Counted from the stretch's first letter, positions 38,077 through 57,681 are shown. The stretch is DNA of 64,000 nt from Steroidobacteraceae bacterium (GCA_041395505.1 JAWLAG010000002.1:124001-188000); one strand, 5' to 3'. Program-made: numbers and translations. Notes: generated by a model not told the origin, from the sequence alone.

Positions 38077-38913
38077 TCAGCGCGACTTCTTCTTGCGGCG
38101 CTGCACGATCATGTTGTTGGTGCGTTTGTTGACGCGCGTTTTCTTGCCCTTGGTCTGCAGGCCCCAGGGGGATACAGGATGCGGATTACCCTGGCCAGGC
38201 TTGCCCTCGCCACCGCCGTGCGGGTGATCGACCGGATTCATGGCGACACCACGCACGGTCGGCCTGACGCCGCGCCAGCGCTTGGCACCCGCCTTGCCGA
38301 AGCTGCGCAGGTTGTGCTCGTCGTTGCCCACCTCGCCGATGGTCGCGCGGCAATCGATATGGACCTTGCGTACCTCGCCGGACTTCAGTCGCAGATAGGC
38401 ATGAAGACCCTCGCGCGCAGTGAACTGGGCGCTGTTGCCGGCACTGCGCGCGAGCTGCCCGCCCTTGCCGGGCTTCAACTCGATGTTGTGCACCGTCGTG
38501 CCGACTGGCAGATGGCGCAGCGCCATCGCGTTGCCCGCCTTGATGGGCGAGTCGGGACCCGAGCGCAGCTCGTCGCCCGCCGCAACGCCCTTCGGCGCGA
38601 GAATGTAGCGGCGCTCGCCGTCGCTGTACTTGAGAAGAGCGATATGCGCCGAGCGGTTCGGATCGTACTCGAGTCGCTCGACGACCGCGCCGATGCTGTC
38701 CTTGTCGCGTCGAAAGTCGATCAGGCGGTACTTGTGCCGGATGCCGCCGCCCTGGTGGCGCATGGTGATGCGGCCGACGTTGTTGCGCCCCGAGTGCTTC
38801 TTCTTGGGCGCAGTCAGCGGCGCAAACGGTCCGCCCTTGTGCAGGTGCGAACGCGAAATCTTCACGACGAAGCGCGAGCCGGGTGAGGTAGGTTTGAGTT
38901 TGATGATGGCCAT
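38077..38913 (-). CDS. rplB: 50S ribosomal protein L2
   Basis: A 278-residue core protein required for peptidyl-transferase activity. The C-terminal 'VRGVAMNPVDHPHGGGEGKP' contains the conserved histidine that approaches the catalytic centre. Length and place in the S10 operon are normal. Confidence 0.98.
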   Translation of the reverse strand: MAIIKLKPTSPGSRFVVKISRSHLHKGGPFAPLTAPKKKHSGRNNVGRITMRHQGGGIRHKYRLIDFRRDKDSIGAVVERLEYDPNRSAHIALLKYSDGERRYILAPKGVAAGDELRSGPDSPIKAGNAMALRHLPVGTTVHNIELKPGKGGQLARSAGNSAQFTAREGLHAYLRLKSGEVRKVHIDCRATIGEVGNDEHNLRSFGKAGAKRWRGVRPTVRGVAMNPVDHPHGGGEGKPGQGNPHPVSPWGLQTKGKKTRVNKRTNNMIVQRRKKKSR

Positions 38914-38942
38914 CTGTCTTTACCTGGCTGGTGGCGCGGCCC

Positions 38943-39248
38943 TCAGGCCTTGATCCCGTCTTCGTAACTGATGCTCTGGCCTGCGGCCAGGGACACATAG
39001 GCTTTCTTCCAGTCCTGCGTTCGGCCCTGAATCTTGCCCATGCGGCGCTTCTTGCCGATCTCGTTCACGACGCGCACGCTGTCGACCTTGACATCGAACA
39101 TGAGTTCGACCGCCTGCCTGACGTCGGTACGCGTTGCGTCGCGGCGCACACGGAAGGTGTACTGGTTGTTGTTCTGCATCGCGAGTGCCGTTTTTTCCGT
39201 CAAGTGCGGCGCGAGCAGTACGGTGGCAAGTTTCTCTCTGGATGGCAT
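38943..39248 (-). CDS. rplW: 50S ribosomal protein L23
   Basis: A 101-residue protein at the tunnel exit, docking trigger factor and SRP. Diagnostic segments are 'LLAPHLTEKTALAMQNNNQY' and GKKRRMGKIQGRTQDWKKAY. Confidence 0.97.
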   Translation of the reverse strand: MPSREKLATVLLAPHLTEKTALAMQNNNQYTFRVRRDATRTDVRQAVELMFDVKVDSVRVVNEIGKKRRMGKIQGRTQDWKKAYVSLAAGQSISYEDGIKA

Positions 39249-39262
39249 CGTGCTTCTCCCGC

Positions 39263-39904
39263 TCAGTGCACGGTCTTGGCGGAACGCTGCGCGGAATCGG
39301 TCAGCCGTTGCTCGAGCACCTTCACCGCGCCGATTGTCATCAACACCTTGTCGTGTGCAATGAGCGCAAGCGGGTTCAATGCACTGACTGGCAGCACATC
39401 GACGTGCGGCAGGTTGCGCGCGGCCAGCATCAGCTTCTCATCCTGCGCCTCGATCACGATCAGCACGTTGTCGAGCTGCATGGTCTTCAGGCGCTTCGCG
39501 AGCAGCTGGGTCTTCGGCGCATCGACCGACAGGCCATCGGCGACAAGCAAGCGATCCTGCCGTACCAGTTCCGACAACATCGCGCGCAATGCGCCGCGAT
39601 ACATCTTGCGATTGACCTTCTGGGAATAATCGCGAGGCTTCGCCGCGAATGCGCGTCCGCCGCCCACCCAGATCGGGCTGCGCGAGGAACCGGCGCGCGC
39701 CTGGCCCGTGCCCTTCTGCGCCCAGGGTTTCTTGCCACCGCCGCGCACTTCCGCACGCGTCTTTTGCGCCTTGGTGCCGGCGCGATAACCGTTGCGGTAG
39801 CTGGTGACGACCTGGTGCACCAGGGTTTCGTTGAAACTGGAACCGAAATTGCCATCGGAGACTTCGAGCGTGGCACCGGTGGAGCCGAGAATCTTGAGCT
39901 TCAT
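39263..39904 (-). CDS. rplD: 50S ribosomal protein L4
   Basis: A 213-residue protein whose loop reaches the exit tunnel ('KKPWAQKGTGQARAGSSRSP'). The start at 39904 (MKLKILGSTGATLEVSDG) is chosen over an ATG five codons upstream. In E. coli, L4 represses its own S10 operon by acting on the mRNA leader, which is relevant to the long leader before rplC here. Confidence 0.97.
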   Translation of the reverse strand: MKLKILGSTGATLEVSDGNFGSSFNETLVHQVVTSYRNGYRAGTKAQKTRAEVRGGGKKPWAQKGTGQARAGSSRSPIWVGGGRAFAAKPRDYSQKVNRKMYRGALRAMLSELVRQDRLLVADGLSVDAPKTQLLAKRLKTMQLDNVLIVIEAQDEKLMLAARNLPHVDVLPVSALNPLALIAHDKVLMTIGAVKVLEQRLTDSAQRSAKTVH

Positions 39905-39915
39905 TTGCCTGCGCC

Positions 39916-40599
39916 TCAATTCTTCTTGGTCGGCGCGACGGTCTTGCGACGCGCGCGCGCAGCAGCCTTCACGGAAGGCCGCACGACGACTTCCGCGCCG
40001 GCAGGGCCCGGCACGGCGCCGCGTATCAACAACAGGTTGCGTTCTGCGTCGACTTCGACGACACGCAGATTCTCTGTCGTGCGGCGAACGACGCCCATGT
40101 GACCGGACATGCGCTTGCCGGCGAAGACCCTTCCTGGCGTCTGGCGCTGGCCAATGGAGCCCGGCGCGCGATGCGATACGGAGTTGCCGTGAGTCTTGTA
40201 GCCGCCGGCGAAGTTGTGCCGTTTCATGGTGCCGGCGAAACCCTTGCCGATCGTCGTGCCCGAAACGTCGACGACCTGGCCTGCAGTGAATTGTCCGGCA
40301 TTGATCTCGGTGCCGACCGCGAGCTTGTCCGCATCGCCCGCAGCGATGCGAAATTCGATCAGCGCTTTGCCGGGCTCGACATTCGCCTTGGCAAAATGGC
40401 CGGCGGCGCCTTTCGACAGCAATTGAGCGCGTCGCGCGCCATAGGTAACCTGTACCGCGCTGTAGCCATCACGATCGGCAGTCTTTACCTGCACGACACG
40501 ATTGGGGAGCACTTCCACCACCGTTACCGGGATGGTCTCGCCCTCGTCGGTAAAGACGCGCGTCATGCCGCGCTTGCGGCCAATGAGCCCGATTGCCAT
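39916..40599 (-). CDS. rplC: 50S ribosomal protein L3
   Basis: A 227-residue early-assembly protein. The start MAIGLIGRKRGMTRVFTDEG and the loop segment HNFAGGYKTHGNSVSHRAPG are diagnostic. A basic tail (KAAARARRKTVAPTKKN) extends beyond the E. coli length of 209. It is separated from rpsJ by an unusually long 276-bp gap with a candidate promoter. Confidence 0.98.
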   Translation of the reverse strand: MAIGLIGRKRGMTRVFTDEGETIPVTVVEVLPNRVVQVKTADRDGYSAVQVTYGARRAQLLSKGAAGHFAKANVEPGKALIEFRIAAGDADKLAVGTEINAGQFTAGQVVDVSGTTIGKGFAGTMKRHNFAGGYKTHGNSVSHRAPGSIGQRQTPGRVFAGKRMSGHMGVVRRTTENLRVVEVDAERNLLLIRGAVPGPAGAEVVVRPSVKAAARARRKTVAPTKKN

Positions 40600-40875
40600 A
40601 AATAGTCATCCTCAACGCGCACACTACGATTGGCATGCGCCACTAACAAAACCCGGGCTTTGAGGCTGATCACGCAAGAACGTCGGACAGGACTGCCCGT
40701 CGTTGCTCGAGTGGTCTTGGCAGGGGACATGCCCCGCGCCAACCTCGCCCGATTGCCGCTGCTGCGGCTCTGGATTATCCGCCGCAAACCTGGGGCGGCA
40801 GACCCAAAAAGGCCGCGCAGTATAACAGTTGGTCCGGATCTTGCAAGCGGGCCGGACCGACCCACTATCCCAACG
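40600..40875 (-). other. Long rpsJ-rplC intercistronic region, possible leader
   Basis: These 276 bp hold no credible gene. On the minus strand they contain an inverted repeat GGTCCGG/CCGGACC (40831-40858), the candidate promoter at 40819-40846, and several GC hairpins, among them GCCGC-AGCA-GCGGC. These are followed by the rplC ribosome-binding region GGATGACTATTT. The RNA from the candidate promoter to rplC would be about 210 bases, the size of a regulatory leader. Confidence 0.55.
40819..40846 (-). promoter_or_regulatory. Candidate promoter between rpsJ and rplC
   Basis: On the minus strand TTGCAA (40846-40841) is followed after 16 bases by TATACT (40824-40819). The -10 matches 5 of 6 consensus bases and the -35 matches 4 of 6. 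It would start an rplC-led transcript independent of tufA-rpsJ. Confidence 0.5.
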
Positions 40876-41187
40876 TCAGTTGAGCTTGATCTGCACGTCG
40901 ACGCCAGCCGGGAGCTCGAGCTTCATCAGCGCATCGACCGTCTTGTCGGTCGGGTTGACGATGTCCATGAGCCGTTTGTGGGTGCGCAGTTCGTATTGGT
41001 CACGCGCATCCTTGTCGGCATGCGGCGAGATCAGCAGCGTGAAGCGCTCCATCTTGGTCGGCAACGGCACCGGCCCCTGCACGCGCGCGCCCGTACGACG
41101 CGCCGTCTCGACGATCTCCCGTGCGGAACTGTCGATCAGGCGGTGATCGAATGCTTTCAATCGTATTCTGATGTTCTGGCTGGCCAT
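40876..41187 (-). CDS. rpsJ: 30S ribosomal protein S10 / NusE
   Basis: A 103-residue protein of the 30S head that also acts as NusE in antitermination with NusB. The start MASQNIRIRLKAFDHRLIDS and 'RTHKRLMDIVNPTDKTVDAL' are diagnostic. It lies 49 bp after tufA, so it seems cotranscribed with the str genes, and is separated from rplC by 276 bp. Confidence 0.98.
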   Translation of the reverse strand: MASQNIRIRLKAFDHRLIDSSAREIVETARRTGARVQGPVPLPTKMERFTLLISPHADKDARDQYELRTHKRLMDIVNPTDKTVDALMKLELPAGVDVQIKLN

Positions 41188-41235
41188 GATGTTCGACTCC
41201 GCGCTGTTACTGTCGCGCTGACTGACTGATGTTGA

Positions 41236-42426
<1,191 letters not shown>

Positions 42427-42449
42427 GACCTGTACCTCTTGGGCGAAAG

Positions 42450-44537
<2,088 letters not shown>

Positions 44538-44575
44538 GATACGGATCCTGTTAAAGAGTGCTGCGGTCTGCCGGC

Positions 44576-45055
44576 TTACCAGCGGTAATGGGCGAAGGCC
44601 TTGTTGGCATCCGCCATGCGATGCGTGTCCTCGCGCTTGCGCACGGCCGAACCGCGGTTTTCGGCGGCATCGAGGAGTTCGTGCGCCAGCCGGAAAGCCA
44701 TGGACTTCTCGCTGCGCGCGCGGGCCGCCTCGATGACCCAGCGCATCGCCAGGGTTTGCCGGCGCGGTGCGCGCACTTCGACCGGTACCTGGTAGGTCGC
44801 GCCACCGACGCGGCGCGATTTGACTTCGACCATGGGCTTGACGTTGTCGAGAGCCTGCGCGAGCAGCTCGATCGCGGCCTGGTCCTGCTTGCCCGTCTTT
44901 TCAGTGATGCGATCGAGCGCACCGTAGACGACTTTCTCGGCTGCGGACTTCTTGCCATTTTGCATGACGACGTTCATGAACTTGGCAAGCATCTCGCTGT
45001 TGAATTTCGGGTCCGGCAGAATCTGACGCACCGGAGCGCGCGCACGACGTGACAT
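44576..45055 (-). CDS. rpsG: 30S ribosomal protein S7
   Basis: A 159-residue primary 16S-binding protein of the 30S head. The start at 45055 (MSRRARAPVRQILPDPKF) and the segment 'GGATYQVPVEVRAPRRQTLA' are diagnostic. The gap to rpsL is only 14 bases, containing its Shine-Dalgarno (AGGGGA). It is too short for the structured S7-binding intercistronic region known from E. coli, so feedback by S7 must work differently or be absent. Confidence 0.98.
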   Translation of the reverse strand: MSRRARAPVRQILPDPKFNSEMLAKFMNVVMQNGKKSAAEKVVYGALDRITEKTGKQDQAAIELLAQALDNVKPMVEVKSRRVGGATYQVPVEVRAPRRQTLAMRWVIEAARARSEKSMAFRLAHELLDAAENRGSAVRKREDTHRMADANKAFAHYRW

Positions 45056-45069
45056 GGATGTATCCCCTG

Positions 45070-45444
45070 TTATTTCTTCGGACGCTTGGCGCCGTACTTG
45101 GAGCGGCCCTGCTTGCGATCGTTGACACCAGCGCAGTCGAGCGTGCCGCGCACGGTGTGATAACGCACACCCGGCAGGTCCTTGACGCGACCGCCTCGGA
45201 TCAGCACCACGGAGTGCTCCTGAAGATTGTGTCCTTCGCCGCCGATGTAGGAGGTGACTTCGTAGCCGTTGGTGAGACGTACGCGGCAGACCTTGCGCAG
45301 CGCCGAGTTCGGCTTCTTCGGAGTCGTCGTGTACACGCGCGTGCATACGCCGCGCTTCTGTGGTGACGACTGCAATGCCGGCACTTTTGTTTTCTCGATC
45401 CGCGTTGCGCGCGGACTGCGTATCAGCTGACCGGTCGTGGCCAT
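45070..45444 (-). CDS. rpsL: 30S ribosomal protein S12
   Basis: A 124-residue decoding-centre protein. The start at 45444 (MATTGQLIRSPRATRIEKTK) follows GGAGAGG. The streptomycin-relevant lysines are wild type in TTPKKPNSALRK and GGRVKDLPGVRYH. It is the first gene of the str operon, with a 12-bp hairpin and a consensus promoter upstream. Confidence 0.98.
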   Translation of the reverse strand: MATTGQLIRSPRATRIEKTKVPALQSSPQKRGVCTRVYTTTPKKPNSALRKVCRVRLTNGYEVTSYIGGEGHNLQEHSVVLIRGGRVKDLPGVRYHTVRGTLDCAGVNDRKQGRSKYGAKRPKK

Positions 45445-45531
45445 TGCCTCTCCAGTAAATCCTAAACTGCCGTGTCGACTCGACGCAGTCGCGACGAAAC
45501 CCGACACTCGTAAATTCGCGCCAAAGATGAG

Positions 45532-45560
45532 GCCGGGCCGTTCTGCACGAACGGCCCGGC
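45532..45560 (-). promoter_or_regulatory. Strong hairpin in the rpsL leader
   Basis: Perfect 12-bp arms GCCGGGCCGTTC (45532-45543) and GAACGGCCCGGC (45549-45560) enclose a 5-base loop, about 88 bases ahead of the rpsL ATG and inside the predicted transcript. No T tract follows on either strand, so it is not a standard terminator. It could be a leader attenuator element or a protein-binding structure. Confidence 0.6.
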
Positions 45561-45623
45561 TACACTTAAGTCCCTGTTTTTAAGACCGGTGCGCCCCGGA
45601 GGCCGGTCTGATAAAGGCCGGCG

Positions 45624-45652
45624 ATTCTAGGAATGGAACGCAGGTATGTCAA
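45624..45652 (-). promoter_or_regulatory. rpsLp: Sigma-70 promoter of the str operon
   Basis: On the minus strand a perfect TTGACA (45652-45647) is followed after exactly 17 bases by TAGAAT (45629-45624), 5 of 6 in the -10. A GC-rich stretch (CGCCGGCC) follows the -10, typical of stringently controlled ribosomal promoters. Confidence 0.8.
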
Positions 45653-45793
45653 CCGGATGTTGCGACGCAACAACAGACCTGCCTTGCGCGTCATGTCAAA
45701 TATGGCTGGCAGCACCGGCTGGCAGGCCTAACATCGGGGTTTGACCGAAAGGCTGCGCCGCCGATCCAGACCACAAACCATAAAGAGTCCGAC

Positions 45794-46693
45794 ATGCCAC
45801 TTCGAATGCTTAGATCCTCGTCCCTGCTGCGCCTGGCAGCACCGGTTTGCGCCATGCTGATCGCAACGGGCTGCGGCCGCGGTGAACCCCCATCGGACGG
45901 TTCTTCCGCGCAGTGGGCGGCCGCAGAGGCCTACCTGGCCGGCCATCCGGACCTGACGGCCGTGGCGGAAGATCGCAGCAAAGGCCTCCTGACCGCCAAG
46001 GACCAGCGTACGGAGCAATATGTGGTCCTCGATGTCGCCCGTCCGGACTCCTGGCCGACTGCCGAGACCAGCGCAACTGCCTCCGCCGAAATTGCGGCAC
46101 AGACGCAGACGCCCGAGGCCGAGCCATTGCCTGCCGAGACAATGGCCGAGGAAATGGCGACGGCCGAACCTCAGTCCGCCGATGAAGCCACCACGCCGGG
46201 GCCGGCCGCGCTGGCCAGCGCAAAACGCAGCGGGAGCGTCATCGAGGGGCCGGGATTTCGCATCGAGAAATTGCCGCGCTCTGCGACCAATGCCAATGCG
46301 GGCGTTCAGCGCGTCGGCCCGGGAACCAGCGCCGGCGAGTCGCGCGACGATCAAGGGCGCCTGCTGCGCAGCGAACCCATCGTTTGCCGAAGCGGCGAGT
46401 ACCTGAAGGTCGATGCGCTGCGGCTCACGGTCCCGAGCGCCGCTGTGGTCGCCCAGCGCGGCTGCACGATCAGAATAAGCAACACTGTGATAAATGCCGG
46501 CGGCTTCGCCATCGTTGCCCAGAGCGGCTCGGACGTGACAGTCGAGTCGAGCAGCGTCACGGGTACGACCGGCGCGCTCGAGATGGCCGCCGGGGCGCGG
46601 GTTGCCGCCTGGGCCAGCACCTTCGCCGGGGCAGTGAGCCGTCCGGCGGGTAACACGGGTTTTTCGGACCGCGGCGGCAACGTCTGGCAATAG
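45794..46693 (+). CDS. Putative lipoprotein with beta-helix-like C-terminus
   Basis: A 299-residue protein of no family I recognise. The signal peptide ends in a lipobox (LIATGC, cysteine at about 27). Residues 38-90 form a small domain (QWAAAEAYLAGHPDLTAVAE...). Residues 90-145 are an Ala/Glu/Thr/Pro-rich linker. The last 110 residues repeat hydrophobic-polar strands with a period of roughly 22 (RGCTIRISNTVINAGG, GSDVTVESSSVTGTTG, GARVAAWASTFAG), like rungs of a right-handed parallel beta-helix. It points away from rpsL and lies 140 bp before another exported protein. Surface or periplasmic binding is inference. Confidence 0.8.
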   Translation: MPLRMLRSSSLLRLAAPVCAMLIATGCGRGEPPSDGSSAQWAAAEAYLAGHPDLTAVAEDRSKGLLTAKDQRTEQYVVLDVARPDSWPTAETSATASAEIAAQTQTPEAEPLPAETMAEEMATAEPQSADEATTPGPAALASAKRSGSVIEGPGFRIEKLPRSATNANAGVQRVGPGTSAGESRDDQGRLLRSEPIVCRSGEYLKVDALRLTVPSAAVVAQRGCTIRISNTVINAGGFAIVAQSGSDVTVESSSVTGTTGALEMAAGARVAAWASTFAGAVSRPAGNTGFSDRGGNVWQ

Positions 46694-46833
46694 TCCCATT
46701 TTCCGGTGGTGCCTTGAACCAATCCGCGGCCACTGATCGTCTTCCCGAGCGTACCTGACCGGTACCCCAGGGTCGTTGGTTTCGCAGCTGCGCAGCGACC
46801 GGCCGGTCGGTGTGCAGGAGCGAAAGGACCCGT

Positions 46834-48045
46834 ATGCTCGCCCATCAAAGCCGTTCGAGGCATTCTGCCGCTGTTTTGTGGTTCGGTGGATTCTTCGCCA
46901 CTATCGCATCGGCACAAAACCTGCCCGTGCCGAACTCCAATGCGACCACGATCGCGCGGCCTGTCGTTGGCCAGCAGGTCCAGCAGGCTGCCCGCCAATT
47001 CTGGCCTGTGGTTGCGAGCTTCCGGATCAATGCGGGCGCTGCAATTACAGGCAGCAGGGTAGTCGTTCTTGACATCACGCTCGGTGCCAACGCCGCGCGC
47101 GTGACCGAAATGCGTGTGTCCGAATCGCCGCAATTCATCGGGTCCAGCTGGCAACCCTTTCAGAGCCGACCGAGCGCGAATCTCTCGATCGGCAATGGCG
47201 AGAAGACGATCTACTTTCAGGTCAGGGCACCGGCTGCGCGTCCCACGGCCGTCAATGGCGGTTTTGACTCTTCGGTCATCGTCTCCGACTCCATCGTGTT
47301 CGCCAACCCTCGCCTGATCGGCGTGTCGCTGGCTGACGGCAGGAATTTCACCCAGACCGAGAACGTGTCAATCAAGGTGGACTACGAAGGCAACGCGAAC
47401 CGGTACCGCGTCGCCGAGAATCCCGAGTTTGCCGGGATCGACGTGGGCTGGCGGGAACTCGGTGGCACCAGGGTCTTCCCCTACCGCATCAGGACGGGAC
47501 CGAGCGACAAGATCGCGCTGTACGTGCAGATCGCGAACGGCGACGACTATGTCTCCGACGTGTTCAGGCTCCCGGTAAATTACGTCCGTCCGGCAATCTT
47601 CGAACCAAACATCGCAGATTTGTTCAACGAGGCGCGCGCCGAGGGCTATGTCTTTCGCGCCGTATCATCCAGTGGCCAGTGGATCTGCAGTATCGAATTC
47701 GTGGGCAACACATACGTTGAATTGCGAGCAACGCCCCGCGCCAACGTCGCCGGTCATGGTTGGGCGGGTGATGACACCTGCACGTTCACACTCTTTGGCG
47801 GCAAGAGACTTGCGGCACCCTGGCTCATCCAGCGAACTGTGACAACGACCAGTACGGTTGGCGATGCGAACATTCAGGTCATCGACGCTCCCGATGCATC
47901 TGGAGGCAATGACCTCGGCACGACGGTCCGTTGGACATTGGGGGAGACCACCCCGATCGTCGGCAGCCTGTACCACCGAGGGATTATTTTTGCGCCTACG
48001 CTTAGCGGTCCCGAGAACGGCGACTGGCGCGACGCGTTTGAGTAG
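46834..48045 (+). CDS. Exported protein with two tandem beta-sandwich-like repeats, unknown function
   Basis: A 403-residue protein of no recognised family. The ATG at 46834 (after GAAAGGA) gives a signal peptide ending TIASAQ; an ATG eight codons upstream is less likely. Two related repeats follow: about 50-140 (VTEMRVSESPQFIGSSWQPF...GEKTIYFQVRAPA) and about 160-250 (ANRYRVAENPEFAGIDVGWR...DKIALYVQIANG). This is a fold pattern common in extracellular adhesive or Ig-like modules. The C-terminal 150 residues hold two cysteines (QWICSIEF, DDTCTFTL) that could pair. It ends three bases before the convergent MgtC-family gene. Confidence 0.8.
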   Translation: MLAHQSRSRHSAAVLWFGGFFATIASAQNLPVPNSNATTIARPVVGQQVQQAARQFWPVVASFRINAGAAITGSRVVVLDITLGANAARVTEMRVSESPQFIGSSWQPFQSRPSANLSIGNGEKTIYFQVRAPAARPTAVNGGFDSSVIVSDSIVFANPRLIGVSLADGRNFTQTENVSIKVDYEGNANRYRVAENPEFAGIDVGWRELGGTRVFPYRIRTGPSDKIALYVQIANGDDYVSDVFRLPVNYVRPAIFEPNIADLFNEARAEGYVFRAVSSSGQWICSIEFVGNTYVELRATPRANVAGHGWAGDDTCTFTLFGGKRLAAPWLIQRTVTTTSTVGDANIQVIDAPDASGGNDLGTTVRWTLGETTPIVGSLYHRGIIFAPTLSGPENGDWRDAFE

Positions 48046-48048
48046 GAC

Positions 48049-49308
48049 CTATCTCAGAACTCCGCCCAGCCATGCCACGAGCCAGGCGGCAATGAGCATC
48101 GCGACGATGCCCGGTACGATAACGAGTGCATAGCGTGAGCCTCCGGCGCTGATCGCCAGGATCATCTTCGTGAGCGAGTTGCTCGTCAGTGCCAGCAGCA
48201 CGCCGAGCGCCGCAGTCGGCAGCGCCATTGCGCCGGACGCCGCGAGACCGCCGACGGAGGCTGCCGCGGCATGGGTATCGGCGAGACCGCCGAGCGCTAC
48301 GCTCAGCAGGGCACCAGCGCTACCGAATTGTTGCGTGGCAATGGCCGCGAGCAGCGTGAGACCCGTCAGCAGCAGCGCAAACAGCACCGCCAACCGCGGC
48401 TGGAATGCGCGGCCCGGCAGATCACGCAGGGTTTGCTCGTCACGGACGGCGTGCCACGCAAGTATTCCGGCATAGGCGAGTGCCACGAGTCCCATCGCCA
48501 CGAGCGCGGGCGTCAGGCGCAGGAGGAGCTGCCGGTCGGCAACCGCGAGGATCATGGCCATCTGGATGACCGTGGCCACCGATGACAGCGTGGCGCCCGC
48601 GACGGCGTAGGAACGCAAGGCGGGATTCGACTGCGCGCGCGCGGCCATGGCCGCGATCGTGGCGCTGCTCGAGACGAAGCCACCGAAGAATCCCGCCATG
48701 GCGAGTCCGCGCCCCGCTCCAAGAGCGCGCGTCGCAAGATAGCCGGCGGCGTTCAGCAGCAGAATGAGCACGGTCAGTCGACCGATCAGCTGGGGGTTGA
48801 TCACCTGCCATGGATCGATGCTGCGATCAGGCAACAGCGGCAGGATGACGAGCGCGCTGGCCGCGAGCAATAACCCGTCCATGACCTCGCGATCCGAGAG
48901 ACGGTTGGCGACGAACTCGTGCATCGCGGCGCGCGCAGCCAGCAGCAGCGCAATGATGACCCCGAGCCCGGCCGCAAGCGCCGGTCGATGCAGTGCCAGC
49001 GCGCCGAGAGAGAAAGTTGCCAGCAGGGCCACTTCCGTGGTCAGGCCGCGATCGGTTTGATCGTCCTTCGCATAGCCAATGCTGGTGAGCGCGATCAGTC
49101 CCGCCGCCAGGGTCACGAGCAGCAGCGTCGAATCGAGCAGTGCGCCGATGGCACCGAGCAGCGCGCAGATGGTGAAGGTGCGTACACCTGCGATGGCCGC
49201 GCCGCCCCTGTCGGCGCGACGTCGTTCGCGCTCGGCGCCGATCATGAGACCGATGCCGAGCGCAACGGCAATTTGCGCGTACGGCAGGCCGTCGGCCGGC
49301 AGGGTCAC
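48049..49308 (-). CDS. MgtC/DUF4010 family membrane protein
   Basis: A 419-residue inner-membrane protein with a GTG start and about 12 hydrophobic segments. The N-terminal part has the MgtC/SapB signature (ALGIGLMIGAERERRR... GVRTFTICALLGAIGAL). The remainder matches the DUF4010 half ('GFFGGFVSSSATIAAMAARA', 'ALGGLADTHAAAASVGGLAA'). Function in this family is unclear: MgtC itself links magnesium limitation and virulence, but the two-domain form is uncharacterised. It is downstream of rpoC on the same strand, 69 bp away. Confidence 0.88.
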   Translation of the reverse strand: MTLPADGLPYAQIAVALGIGLMIGAERERRRADRGGAAIAGVRTFTICALLGAIGALLDSTLLLVTLAAGLIALTSIGYAKDDQTDRGLTTEVALLATFSLGALALHRPALAAGLGVIIALLLAARAAMHEFVANRLSDREVMDGLLLAASALVILPLLPDRSIDPWQVINPQLIGRLTVLILLLNAAGYLATRALGAGRGLAMAGFFGGFVSSSATIAAMAARAQSNPALRSYAVAGATLSSVATVIQMAMILAVADRQLLLRLTPALVAMGLVALAYAGILAWHAVRDEQTLRDLPGRAFQPRLAVLFALLLTGLTLLAAIATQQFGSAGALLSVALGGLADTHAAAASVGGLAASGAMALPTAALGVLLALTSNSLTKMILAISAGGSRYALVIVPGIVAMLIAAWLVAWLGGVLR

Positions 49309-49320
49309 CGCGCTCGAACC

Positions 49321-49352
49321 GGCGCGTGGCGGCAGGTTGCCACCACCGCGCC
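49321..49352 (-). terminator. Inverted repeat after rpoC
   Basis: GGCGCG (49321-49326) pairs with CGCGCC (49347-49352), and the interior TGG/GGC segments pair with CCA/GCC segments around an AGGTT loop with one bulge and one mismatch. It lies between rpoC and the MgtC-family gene. No T tract follows, so terminator function is uncertain. Confidence 0.35.
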
Positions 49353-49377
49353 AGCCTCAGGGCAAGGCCGCGGTCGG

Positions 49378-53583
<4,206 letters not shown>

Positions 53584-53601
53584 GTTCGCACCACCTGACT
53601 G

Positions 53602-57681
<4,080 letters not shown>

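Larger units (their letters stand above)
45445..45793. other. Divergent regulatory region between rpsL and a lipoprotein gene
   Basis: These 349 bp contain no credible gene. They hold the rpsL promoter, a roughly 170-base rpsL leader with a strong hairpin at 45532-45560, and a second stem AGACCGG/CCGGTCT (45583-45589 with 45603-45609). The right part (45655-45793) must hold the promoter of the plus-strand lipoprotein gene, but no convincing -35/-10 pair stands out there. Confidence 0.7.

Noticed and set aside
45583..45609. AGACCGG/CCGGTCT hairpin near T5 as a terminator ahead of rpsL
   Set aside because: The T run lies on the wrong side of the stem for either direction, and the structure is within the predicted rpsL leader.
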